The notes below the pieces were generated by a model that saw only the letters and a program-made list of their open reading frames with translations, was not told the origin of the DNA and ran no database searches. A DNA stretch of 64,000 nt, taken from Asterochloris sp. CNOR1 (Eukaryota; Chlorophyta; Trebouxiophyceae; Trebouxiales; Trebouxiaceae). Both the position numbers and the translations under genes were made by a program. The stretch lies in the NCBI GenBank assembly GCA_963969365.1, contig OZ017753.1:1736001-1800000 (forward strand), given 5' to 3'. Shown piece by piece: positions 13,427-24,800 of the stretch (its first letter is position 1; the number at the start of each line of letters is the position of its first letter).

Positions 13427-16400
13427 ATGTTGCATGCCACGCTGCAATGCAGGCCTAAGGCCAGACAGGCCAGCACACCAAGCTGGGCTGTGAAGCACCG
13501 GGCAGCCAGAGTCAGAGGAGATCGCGGTCATGTGCTGCATGTCATTGCTCAAGCCCAGGCTGGCATGCTTGGCGATGCCCGGGTTGCTGGGGAACACTAT
13601 GCTGAGAAGCCCCTCAAGATCGTCTTTGTCTCAGCCGAAGTTGGGCCATGGAGCAAGACAGGAGGCCTGGGCGATGTTGTAGGTGAGAGGGAGCCTGGAG
13701 CTGTGTCAGGACTGAACCATGTGAAGCGGCCAACAGATGAGGCACCTCTGTGGCAAGTCAAGTGGCTGTCAGCAGGGCGCCTCAGCAGCATGGGACTGCA
13801 TCAGAGGTGGCCAAGCATCAGCTGTGCACCTGGCAGCCGTTCACAATCGAGCCCTGTGACACCGCCAATGTTGCCTCAACAAACCTCCTCTGCTGCTGCA
13901 GGCGGCCTGCCAATCGAGCTGGCCAGGCGTGGGCACAAGGTCATGACTGTGGCTCCCAGGTGGGCTCAGCTCCAGTTGATGGGGTTGCCTGCCCACCTGC
14001 ATCGCCACTGATGCCTGTGCCGCACTGCACGTCATGCTGGCCTGCCCATCTGGAAGCCTGGCCACTGGGAGCCCAGGCCATGCTGCTTTGCACGAGCGTC
14101 AGCGTGCCTGCTGGCAGGTCTCAAGCCACGGCTGGGCAGCCAGCCAGCTGCAGACCCAGTGCTGCAACACCAACGCCGTCAGCTGCGGGAAGGCAGTGCA
14201 TGCCTGCTTCAGCCCCACTCATGGCTGCCTCCATAGTCCCTAGTATTGCTGCCCTCAGGCATAGCTACAGCAGACCTGCGCCATTGCTGTGCAGCCACGG
14301 CCAGTCTGCCGATGTGCAGCCATGACCACTGTGCCGGTGCGCAGCCAAACCCAGTGTGTGGATGTGCAGGCATGACCAGTATGCGGATGCCTGGGACACC
14401 AGCGTGACCTCAAACATTGATGGGGAGGAACTGCGTTATTTCCACACGCGCAAGAATGGGGTGGACCGCGTGTGGGTGGACCACGCCTCCTTCTTGTCCA
14501 AGGTCTGGGGTCTCACAGGTGAAGCACTGCTTTCGATCTGCAGCAGAACCACTGGGTGCCATGCGGTCAGCATGCATCATGTCTTTCATACTGAAGTCAC
14601 GTGCTGTCATTGCCAGGCTGCAGTCATGGGCTGTTAATTGTTGGCTGTGGGTGCACCATGCCTGCTTCCTGTTCAAGGTCTTCGGCCTCAAAGGTGCGGC
14701 ACTGCATCTGTCGTGTCTCAGATCTGGCAAGGCTTTGCTGGTGCCATGGGGGGAGCATGCATCTTGTCTGCAGTGGAAGCCTCGCCTGTACGGCTCAAGC
14801 TGGCGGCTGGGATGGAGCGTGCCGTGTTGCTTGCGAAGGTCTGCCCGTACACAGATGAGACACTGAGTTTCATAAGAGCCAGGGAGAAGCCTCAGCAGCC
14901 TGACAGTGGCGACCTGCGCCGAAGGGAGACCATGCCTGCTTTCTGTTTCAGGCCTGGGGCCTCACTGGTTGAGTCACTGGGTGCCACCACAGCTGCGGGC
15001 ACCAGCACTGTCATTGATATGATGGTGACCGTGCAAGCTTGACTTCCTTTTGCTGAGTGCCCTGCAGGCGGCAAGCTGTATGGCAAGAAGTCTGGCTCAG
15101 ACTATGCAGACAATCAGAAACGCTTTGTGCTGTTCAACAAGGCAGCCATCGAGGCGCTGCGGGTGCTGCCCTTCAGCCCTGGGGAGGATTGTGTGGTGGT
15201 GGCCAACGACTGGCACACGGCAATGCTGCCCGCCATCATCAAGGTGAGATGGCCTGGCTGCATGCCTGCATGTCAAGCAACAATGCTACATCTCTACTGC
15301 TTAACATCTGGATCTGACTATGCTCCTGCAGCTGGCATTTTGTGATGAGCCCACTGCACCGTCCCCCGGGCCCGGGATCATCAGAAGGGGCTGCCTTTGG
15401 CTCGATTGTCTTTCGTGTATCACTCTGAGCGGGTATGCCAGGTTGCCTGCCATGCTGCCTGCCATCAGGACACGCTGTGCGCTACTGGGCAGCACACGGC
15501 AATGCCATCTGCCAACACGGAGGACAGGCCTGTTGGGCTGCATTTGTGCAGCAACAGGGCCCACTTGGCAGCCCAGCAGCAGCCAGCAGCACTGCAGCAG
15601 CCATCATCTGGCAGGTGCTCTGCATAGCTGCTCAGCTGCCCTCTGTCTACTCCCTGTAGCTGCTGCCTGCAGCGAGTCTATCAGCCCAACGGGGAATTCA
15701 GGAAGACCAAGACGGCTTTCTGTGTACACAACATTGCATACCAGGTACACTGCAGCCAAATTTGCATGCTGCTGTTGTCATAAAAGATACAGGTGCTGCC
15801 GTGTCCAAAATCTGGCCAAGCTGCGTGCAGCACTCATCTGCTCATGCACTTCTGGCTGCAACTTATGCAGCGAGTGCACAGGCCTTAATAGTGGAGCCTT
15901 GTTGGATCTGCCACCACCGACACATCCCCACATAGGCAGACCAGTGCATGCTTTCTGTGCAAGCTGAGCATTGCATACATGTGAGGTATTGGCGCTGTCG
16001 GCCCTGCACACATGGGCTGCTAAGCTCAAGACCTCTCCACACAATGCAAGTCCTCTAGGAACTGATGCTGGACCCGCCCCGACCTCACGCACGCATTCAG
16101 ACACACGCCCAGCAACCGCTGATAGACGCTTGACCTTACACTCATGGGCTGCAGGGCCGCTTTTGGCGTGACAGCTTCAAACAGCTGGGCCTGCCTGACT
16201 CTGTCCTGGACTGTATGGCCTTTGAGGACGGCAACCCAAGGGTGAGGGCCAGACAGTGGCTGCTTGGTAGTATGAGACTCTGAGGCGGCGGGGCTTGTTT
16301 TAACCGCACATCTATGCCTCAACACATGCTGCGCTCACCTTACATCGCCTTGGAGGTTGGTCTGTAAGCTGGGCAAGCAGCTGCTGCTGGCAAGCCAAGT

Positions 16401-19400
16401 GTGCATCACAAGACTCTTGACATGCTGTGCTCACCTCAAGCAATTTCCTCTGGCGCTGTCCTGAAGCTAGGCCGGCAGCTGCTGCTGGCATGCCAGGCAT
16501 GCACTGCTTACACCTGCACCTGCAGGCTCAGGACCATCCTGGACAGCGGCTGCTGGCGCAGTAGGCTTGCACCTGCTCCACATCTGCGGCCTATGCAGCA
16601 GCTGTTCCCATGCCAGATCAAACTGAACCGCTGGCGCCTGCTACACAGGTGTATGATGAGACAGAGCCTGATGAAGCCATCATTCTTGGTGAGAAGGGCA
16701 AGAGGTACCCAAAGGTCAACTGGATGAAGGTGAATCTCAGCTTGCTCATTGGCACAGCCTCTATGTCTGTGAGTTCCACACAGCACTGGAGGGCCCTCAG
16801 CATTTTATCTGTACCAGCTCAAGAAGCATAGAGCACGCTTGCTCTGTGGTCGAGAGGGACTGTCAGCTCAGGAGATAGTCAGCCTAGCAGCCAGGCCTCT
16901 GCAAAGCCTTGATGGCTGCGTTGCTGCCCTGCAGGCCGGCTTCATGACCGCAGATAAGCTGCTGACAGTCTCGCCCCATTATGCTAAGGAGATTGCGTCC
17001 AACGTCGCCAAGGGTGTGGAGCTGGACAATGTTATCAGGTACACTCCGGTGTCTGGCAGCATGCAAGTCAAGCCTCAGTGTCTGACTGAGAACAAGCAAG
17101 CAATTCATCTGCACAACCTTGCCCTGCACTGCCAGTGTCCCCTGCAGCGCGCTTGACAACTACATGCCGTGCCTGGCTGCAGTCCTCAAAGTAGAAATGA
17201 GCACCTCAGGCTGAATCTGTTTTCACACCACAAGATCTTGAAGTGAACACAGATTCGCCTGAGGTGCTTAAATTGTTGTCTGCCCCTCTGGGGCACCAGA
17301 AACACTGCTTGGAAACAAACCTTGTGTGCTGCTCTGCAGGGCTGCTGGTGGGGTTGAAGGCATCGTGAACGGGTGAGGCCTCACCATAAGTGTGCCTCCC
17401 TGTGCAGATTCCTGATGCTGGCTCTCATTTTGTACAAGTCTTATTCAGTCTGCCCTGCTCCATGCTCATGCCTGCAGAGCACCTGCCTGCTGCAGCATGT
17501 TGTTGACTGTAAGTCTGGCTGGCCAGGCTGCATCATGCTGCCTGTCAGGTTGCTGCCTGTCTCTGCTGCAGCATGGACACCACTGACTGGAACCCCAGCG
17601 TGGACAAGTTCCTGGACGTGAAGTATGATGCTGACACCGTCGAGGAGGGCAAGGCCATTGCCAAGGAGACCCTGCAGGCCGAGCTGGGGCTTCCGGTGAG
17701 CTCTCCACCGCGCTGCAATTGTACAGCAGATGTCTTTGAACACTGCTGTTGATGATGCTGAGCATGGCTCTGGGCTGCGTCATCAGCTGGACTGATCAGG
17801 CAGAGCTGGGGCTGACACTAGGCTGCATCCTGCGGCACCTGACATATATGCCAGCTTCTGCTGCGCTGTGGGGTCAACAGTCATCAGTTGTACTTGCACT
17901 CGTCCCTTCTTGCATTGTGGTGTGCTCTACACCAGCAGCTTGGGGCTCATGGTGGGCCCCGTTTCTGAGGCTAGACGGAGCTGAGTGCATGCGCAGATTG
18001 CGTGCTGCAGGCAGGCCTGCAATGAGCTCCTGGCTGGGCATATTTCTGGTGAGGGCATGCTTGTTGCAGCTGCACTGCCAGCAAGGCTCTGCAGGCAGAG
18101 CTGGGGCTCCCAGCGAGCGCTGGCGTGGCTGATGGGTGCAACTTGTGGGCTGTGGCCAAGAATCTTGGTGATTGCGGCAAGCTCTATGCTGGAATGTTCT
18201 GGCGCTGCTGTTGTGCACCTCCTCTTTTGCTTATACATAACTGATGCTGGTACAGTTTTCTACGGCTCAATACCTGCTGTTGACCTCCTTGCCACCCCTG
18301 CTTGCTGTGCAGCTGAGCCCCTCCCAAGTACAGGCTCCACCTGCCTAATGCAGGTTGACCCTAGTGTGCCCCTGTTTGGCTACATTGGTCGCCTGGAGGA
18401 GCAGAAGGGGGTGGACATTCTCATGGCTGCCCTGCCAAAGGCGCTAGCAGGTGTGTGGAGGGCACCTCAACATCTGAGATGGTGCTCTGCCTGCAGAGGG
18501 CTAAGATGTGCGGTGCTGCCCGGCTTCTGGAATATGTAGCTCTGCCTGAGGCTGATCCCCTGCAGCCGGGCCCTGCAGCGAACGCAAACGGTGGGCTGTA
18601 CTGTAGATGTGTGATCCCTGCAGCGCTGAGAGCAGCTGTGCTGCACTGCAGGCAGCCAGAAGGTGCAGGTGGCCATTCTGGGAACAGGTGAGAGGACTAG
18701 ACACCTGGGCTGTAGCACCCCGAGCTTCTGTCTCTCTTTGAAATATTGCTGCATGGCCAGTTGAGCCGGCAACCATGTTGCGCCACACCCTGACACAACT
18801 CACCTGCAGCACTGCAGGCCAGCAGAGGGGCACATGTCGTCTGTCTTCTGCTGTGCTGACTGCTGTACCTCTGCTGCAGGCAAGAAATCCCTGGAGAGGG
18901 AGTTGCTGCAGCTTGACGAGCAGTTCCCAGATGCAGCCAAGGGCATTGTGCAGTTCAGCACGCCGCTGGCGCACCAGATCATTGCTGGCTCCGATTTCAT
19001 GCTGATACCCTCCCGCTTCGAGCCCTGCGGCCTCATCCAGCTGCACGCAATGCAGTATGGCTCAGTGCCCCTGGTGGCCACCACAGGTCAGCCATGCTCA
19101 AGCAAGACACCCCCAGCCTGTAAGGGTGAAACATACACCCTTCTTCTCCATGGCTGGAAGCTCACCTGCTCCTGCTGGCGCAGCCAGTCTGCAGCGCGTA
19201 AGCTTTGTTGTTGTGTGGAATGCCGCACTGCAGGATTTGCATGGTGCTCAGAGACCCTGCTTGGTAACTGGGGTTCCTTGGACCCTGCATCGCAGGGTGC
19301 CTATGGGTGAATGCTGCTCAGCTGTGTTAGTTCATGTCACCATTTTGTTCCTGCGACACCATCAAACATGGCCTTTCCACAAAGTCAAATATAACAGAAC

Positions 19401-21355
19401 GGCTTCGCAAGCTTCTCATGAGAGATGATCACCCAGCTGCAACCTACATCATCCTGTAGGCGGCCTGGTGGACACAGTGAAAGATGGTGTCACGGGTTTC
19501 CACATGGGGGAATTCAATGCCGACCGCCTGGTGGAGAAAGACGTAAATGCCCTGGCAGCTGCCATTGTCAGGTGAGCTCCTGCACTGATATGTTTGTCAG
19601 CAGCTCCCCTGCCTATCTACCTGGATGATGATAATACAGGCAGGTACCATCAGCAGATGAGAATGCAGGTTGCATCACTGACAGCTGGGAGCAGGCTCAG
19701 TTGACTGCAGAGCATGGATAAAAGGCCTGGCAGCTGATGCCTGGCGGTGTGCGAGCTGTCGAGCTTAGTTCTCACCTGCCACGACATCCAGCACAGCACT
19801 CAGCTGGTCTGACCCCTGTCTCTGGGCTGCAGGGCCGCTGAGGCCTTCTCGACGCCAGCGTTCAAGGAGATGCGCCACAAAGCCATTGCTCAGGTCTGCT
19901 GCATGTTTGTCAAGCAGCCAGCATGAAAGCAATGCTGCACAGCCCACTCCTGTTGCTGACGTGCATGTCAACACCCTCAGCATGCACTGCAGCCCAAGGG
20001 GATGTCTTTGACGTCACACAGAGCCCAGATTTTCCCTGGCACGCCTGCCATTTGTCCCATTCATGGCAGGCTGCCGCACATGCTCAGCTGCCCCTTTCAC
20101 CTTCTTGCAGGACTTGTCATGGAAGAAGCCTGCACGCCAGTGGGAGGCGGTGCTGGACGCTCTGGCCTCTGGACGCAGCGCCCAGCCACAGGGGCAGGCC
20201 CAGGCGGTGCCCACCCCTGTGCAGACGCCGGAGCACGTGGCTCGCACTGAGAAGGCGACAGCGCTGCGGTGAGTCTATGTGGAACTGCAAGTGAGGGCGT
20301 TGAGCACAGCCGGGGACACAACAATGACTTGTCACCGCATTGCGCACGAGCTTTGGCTTGGTGCCACCTGCATGTCCTAGTCTGCTCATGTGCCCCATTT
20401 ACTGCAAGCAAGGCTGTCTGTCCCAGATTGCTTTGAAGTGGACACCCACAGCCCGCATCTGTTGCCCGTGGGGGGGCGGCACAGGCTCATGTCAGCACCC
20501 CATCTTGAGCACGCAAAGCCCTTGTCTTTGCTATTCTGCCGCAAATGACATCAAAGGGGATGCCCACAACCTGTGCAGTGAGCAGGCACGCTCCACATCA
20601 TCAGCCCGCAGGGAGCCTGAGGCTTTGCAACTCACACCCATAATGTGCCTGCAGTGAGGAGGCGCGGGCACGAGTCAGCAGCCCCAGGGAACCTGAAAAT
20701 GTGGACACCTCCAAGCCTGTGCAACCCAAGTCTGCTGTTGGCGGGGAGGCACGCCCCACACAGGCCAGCGCAGGGGCAGGCAGGGGGCCTGCAGCCAGGA
20801 GCGGGGCGCCAGCGGCTGCTGGGAGGGCGCCTGCAGCGGCTGCTGTTAAGGAGCCTGCAGCGGCTGCACAGTCCTCTGCAGCCGCCCCAGCTGCAGGTGA
20901 GAAGCCAAGGACGTCATGGCGCTGGCCAGCAGCTCATGTGGCCAGCCATCGGGATGGACGAAGCAGCTGTCCTCCACATGTGGTGTTCCTGAAGAGTGCT
21001 CCACAGCTTGCTGCAGTGCTCCTCAGCTTGCTGCAGGGCATTGCGCTGTGAGGTGGCCTTGTGTCGATCCTGACTTTGCTTACTGTGGGCTGCAGGCATC
21101 AAGTCTGGTGCGAAGCAGCCGCCCTCAGCAGCAGCTCCCGGCAACAAGCCTCAGCCGACCTCAGCCGCATCTGGCAATGGGAAGCCTACAGCTGCACAGT
21201 CCTCTGCGCCTGGCAACGGCAAAAGTACCCCAAGTAGCAAGCCTGCAACTGCTTCTGCGGGAGCCAGAGCAGCGCCTAAGCAGACCTCTGGGCCTGTTGT
21301 CAGCCCGCCAGCGTCTGGAGTCAAGACTGCCGGCAGCAGCTCCAAGTCTGAGTGA
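13427..21355 (+). CDS. GBSS1: Granule-bound starch synthase I (GT5), with Ala/Pro-rich C-terminal tail
   Basis: ADP-glucose:alpha-glucan glucosyltransferase that makes amylose in plastid starch granules. Exons: 13427-13682, 13902-13959, 14370-14518, 15068-15243, 15673-15744, 16155-16241, 16649-16729, 16935-17038, 17340-17372, 17572-17695, 18354-18450, 18652-18687, 18880-19086, 19460-19571, 19833-19893, 20111-20268, 20655-20896, 21096-21355; total 771 codons (770 residues). The first about 60 residues are basic and Ser/Ala-rich, as in a chloroplast transit peptide. ADP-glucose binding motif [11 protein letters not shown] is present, then [59 protein letters not shown] and TTGGLVDTV. The order and wording match GBSSI rather than soluble starch synthases. 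After the GT5 domain comes a tail of roughly 190 residues rich in Ala, Pro, Ser, Lys and Gln; plant GBSSI lacks this, while Chlamydomonas GBSSI is known to have an extension. Several introns carry copies of neighbouring exon edges. Confidence 0.95.
14289..14388 (+). repeat. 25-bp tandem repeat x4 ending in a GBSSI splice acceptor
   Basis: Four consecutive 25-base units begin at 14289, 14314, 14339 and 14364. Each starts G(T/C)GCAG followed by (C/G)CA and a CC(A) core. The fourth unit contains the functional acceptor: its GTGCAG ends at 14369 and the exon opens at 14370. The first three units are diverged copies of the same intron/exon edge. Confidence 0.85.
14471..14985 (+). repeat. Exon edge plus two decayed intronic copies (GBSSI)
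   Basis: The end of the exon at 14370-14518 (from 14471, including its GT donor) is repeated about 175 bases downstream near 14646-14700, and again more loosely near 14930-14985. The copies keep the order 'accacgcctcc...ttgtccaaggt' in altered form. They lie inside the intron and are not needed for the coding frame. Confidence 0.7.
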
Positions 21356-21896
21356 TGCACCTTTGCATGCCATGTCTATCTATTCCAGCAGTCAGAGCAA
21401 GAGACGTCCCCATCATCGTTCTACACAATGAGAGACAGAGACGGTGTGCCTGTTTCATGAGCCGAGATTGACTTTAATTAGCGTTTGCTCCCTGTACGCT
21501 GTCCGTTGAACCAGGTGCCGTGAAGTATTATCTGAATGTTTGGAGAACTGGTGAGATGGGCAGCAGTAACCACGCAATCCTGCCAGGTGGACACTCGACA
21601 TCCCTGTGCTACTACAGGATTGTAAGATAGAGGCCGGCATGTACCGCATTTCCGTTTGTCAGAGAGAGAAAGCCTAAATACCAACTTACAGAGCTCAGGG
21701 ACAGCGGCGGTGCTCTCCCTTTAGTGTGTTGTGTACCTGATCAGTGGAAGGCAACACTGGTCTTTCTCGCTCTTCAAAAATCTGAAGCCTCTGCCTCCAG
21801 CCTCAGCGATGCTTTGGTGAGCGCCTCAGGCCACCAGCAGCACCTTGTGGGTGCCAGCTCCGCCCAGCACAGTAGCTGGCCAGCTGGGCGCTCAAG
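21356..21896. other. Intergenic, GBSSI to SPT5
   Basis: About 540 bases between tandem plus-strand genes. The stretch is AT-richer than its surroundings around 21470-21545. I see no conserved exon; it should hold the GBSSI 3' UTR and the SPT5 promoter. Confidence 0.5.
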
Positions 21897-24800
21897 ATGG
21901 CCAGACCAAGTGACCCTGATGAGATGTCAGATGATGATCAGGACTTTGAGGAGGAGGCAGATGAGGAAGCATCTGAAGAGGATTACAGCGACGGTGGCGG
22001 AGCAGGCCCCAGCAAAGCCAAGGCCAAGGGCAAGGGCATGGCCAGGGGTGGAGGCAAGCGCAAGAAGCGCGGGGCAGGCTTCATAGATGATGCCGCAGAG
22101 GAGGACGAGGACGACAATGATGAGGTGCACAGAATGGCCCTTCCCATGCAGTCGTCAGGGGCCTGCCCTGTGCGACTGCTGCCAGCAATCTGATGTAGAC
22201 TTATTTCACCAGCAGGCCAGCGCTCAGGGTGTGGCTGCGCAGACCGAGCATCTGGTTCCATGTTGTGCTGTGTTTGGTGCATCCCCTGCACAACAGCAGA
22301 CCTGCGGATTGGCTGCCACGTGCAAGCCATACGAGATTTTACCGTTCCTCTTAGCTGCAACATGCAGGTTCCGCATACTGCGCAATTGCAAAACCCAGGC
22401 TGGCAGCTGGAGCCAGCAACCTCATCTTCAGTGAATCATGTCTGCAATCAGGGTCAGAGACTATCAGTCAAGCCCTGGGCAAAGCTGGTGACCTCTGTAT
22501 CTGGCAGGTCAAGTCCACACCTGATCCTTTGTGCGCGTGTTGCAGGACAACGATGGAGCTGTGCGCGGCAAGCGCCAGAAGCGTAACAGGTTCATCGATG
22601 ACACAGCTGCAGTCGCTGATGAGGATGAGGAGGAAGAAGATGAGGCAAGCTTTGCAGCCTGTGCTCTGCTTAGTTTGCTCTCCCTGCACTGCACCCGCCT
22701 GGGCAGCACCCCAGTACAATTCACCTCTACCGCCATGGGTGGCTGATGTGCTCTGCTCACTTTGCTTGGCTGTACGCCACGCTGTGCCACGTGCACAGGA
22801 CAGCTCCCTAGATGCATCTCACTGCCTGTCTTGGCATTGCAAGATGCCGGGCCAGGTCACCAGCGCTGCTTTGTTTGCACCCTGTATGTCTCTTTCTGCT
22901 ATGGCAGGCCAGCCTGCTTACCCGTTTTCTCGCTTGTCACGGAGCATGATACAGCCTGTATACAACAGCAGACCAGCTTGCCCACATGGCAGAGCTGCAC
23001 ACTGCCATTAGCGTAAAGGGCAACTCTGTACTGCATGTGGACTGTTTGTGACGTGGCGTGCAGGGGCTGTGAACTTGACATGGCTGCCAGCTCAACAGCC
23101 ATCACAGCGCAGCATGAAGTACCAGCTGAGTAATAGCTGAATTTTACCTGCAGGGGGATGATGACTTCATCACAAATGACGAGGCCAATGAAGTTCCCCC
23201 TGACACCGACATGTACCGTCCCCGGGAGGCGCCCCGAGGTCCTGCCAGGGACCAGGACATAACTGCAGAGCAGCTGAACGAGTACGTGCAAAGCAGGTTT
23301 GGGGACAGGGGCGGCGGCGACGATGGGGGAGAAGACTTTGACGAGGGGGCAGGGGCGGTGCAGCAGCAGGCGCTGCTGCCCACCAATGCAGACCCCAAGC
23401 TGTGGCTGGTGAGCATCAATAACTTGCCTCTCAAGCACCCCAGCAGTGGCAGGCATCCCTACAGATGCCAGGCTGTGGCTGTTGAGAGACCTGCATATGG
23501 CTGTTCTAGCAGGCAGCATGGGCTCTGTCCACCAAGTGCCCCTGCTGGCCACTGGTCCTGACTCAATCTGTGGCTGGGGAGCACGATGGGGCGCCCCCAA
23601 GGCAGCACAGGCTGACACAACTGGGGCAGAGGCATGCAGCAGGAGGCACTGCTGCTCACCAACGTCCCTCCCCAAGTTACTGAGCACCACTGTCTGCCGC
23701 CAGGAGGATGTCCTGCATTGTGTTGAGTAAGAGCTCATGCTGCCAATTGTTGCTCATTAGCATCAACCTCAGCAGCAGCACCATTGACCCCATGCTTAGG
23801 GTTTGAGCACAACATGAGGGGTGTACTTCCCCTCAGATGTTGCAGGCTGAAACATTGTTAGCTGAGCACACACATGCTTGCCTGCAGGTCGAGTGCCGAG
23901 CAGGCTCAGAGCGTGAGGCACTGGTGACACTGATGCAGAAGGCCCTTGACATGCACCAGCAGGGGAAGGACCTTGCCATCAAGTCAGCCTTTGCTCACGA
24001 TCATCTCTCGGTGAGTTGCTGTCTGTGCCATTGATGGCATGAAGCCTCGTCCAGCACTGCCCCAGTGCTCCTGTACTTGCCTGACCAGCAAGGTGGCGTC
24101 TGCTCTTGACCATCTCTTCGTGAGTTGCTGTGTGTGCTTCTTTCTCATCAGTGCCCCAGAGCCCCTGCACTTGCCTGGCCAGCAGGTCAAGTGCCTTGAT
24201 CTCATTGAACAAGTCAGGGCCCTCCTGCTGCCTTGCACGTGCATTGCCACCTTGGCTGTCGCGCCTGCTGTGACCTCTTGCATAGAGTGATCCTGTGCGA
24301 TAGAGTGCTGCCAGAAGCAGGTGCCATGTTCCAGTTGCCAACAAGAATTCACAGCTGAACTCTCCCTCTGCTGGGCTGCTGTACACCGGGGCGCACCAGG
24401 AGGTGGCCTGCAAATGTAAGCCTCTGACTGCTTGACAGCTTCATCTTGTTTTCTATGCAGGGCTGGGGTTGCATTGAGCCCATCACGGCAACTTTGTCCT
24501 GGAGGCTCGCTGCATAGCTGCCCAGACTCCATGTGCGCATTCAGGCACTACCGTCATGCCTCACCTGTGCAGGTCTAAGGCTACCTCGAGTCCCTGATGC
24601 TGTAAGGCAATGCCGCCCAGAGCGCACTCATGCAATCAGGCTCAGCAGGTGCGCCTGCCCTCTGCAGGGCTACCTCTACATCGAGGCCCACAAGGAGTCT
24701 CACGCAATGGAAGCCATCAGAGGCCTGCGCATCTTCCGCGTTTTTAAGGGGGTCAAGCTGGTGCCGCTGAAGGAGGTGCCTGACGCCATTGCTGTCAATG

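Noticed and set aside
22087-22434. Plus-strand ORF overlapping the SPT5 first intron
   Set aside because: No family similarity, and intron boundaries on both sides are clear; composition is typical of introns here.
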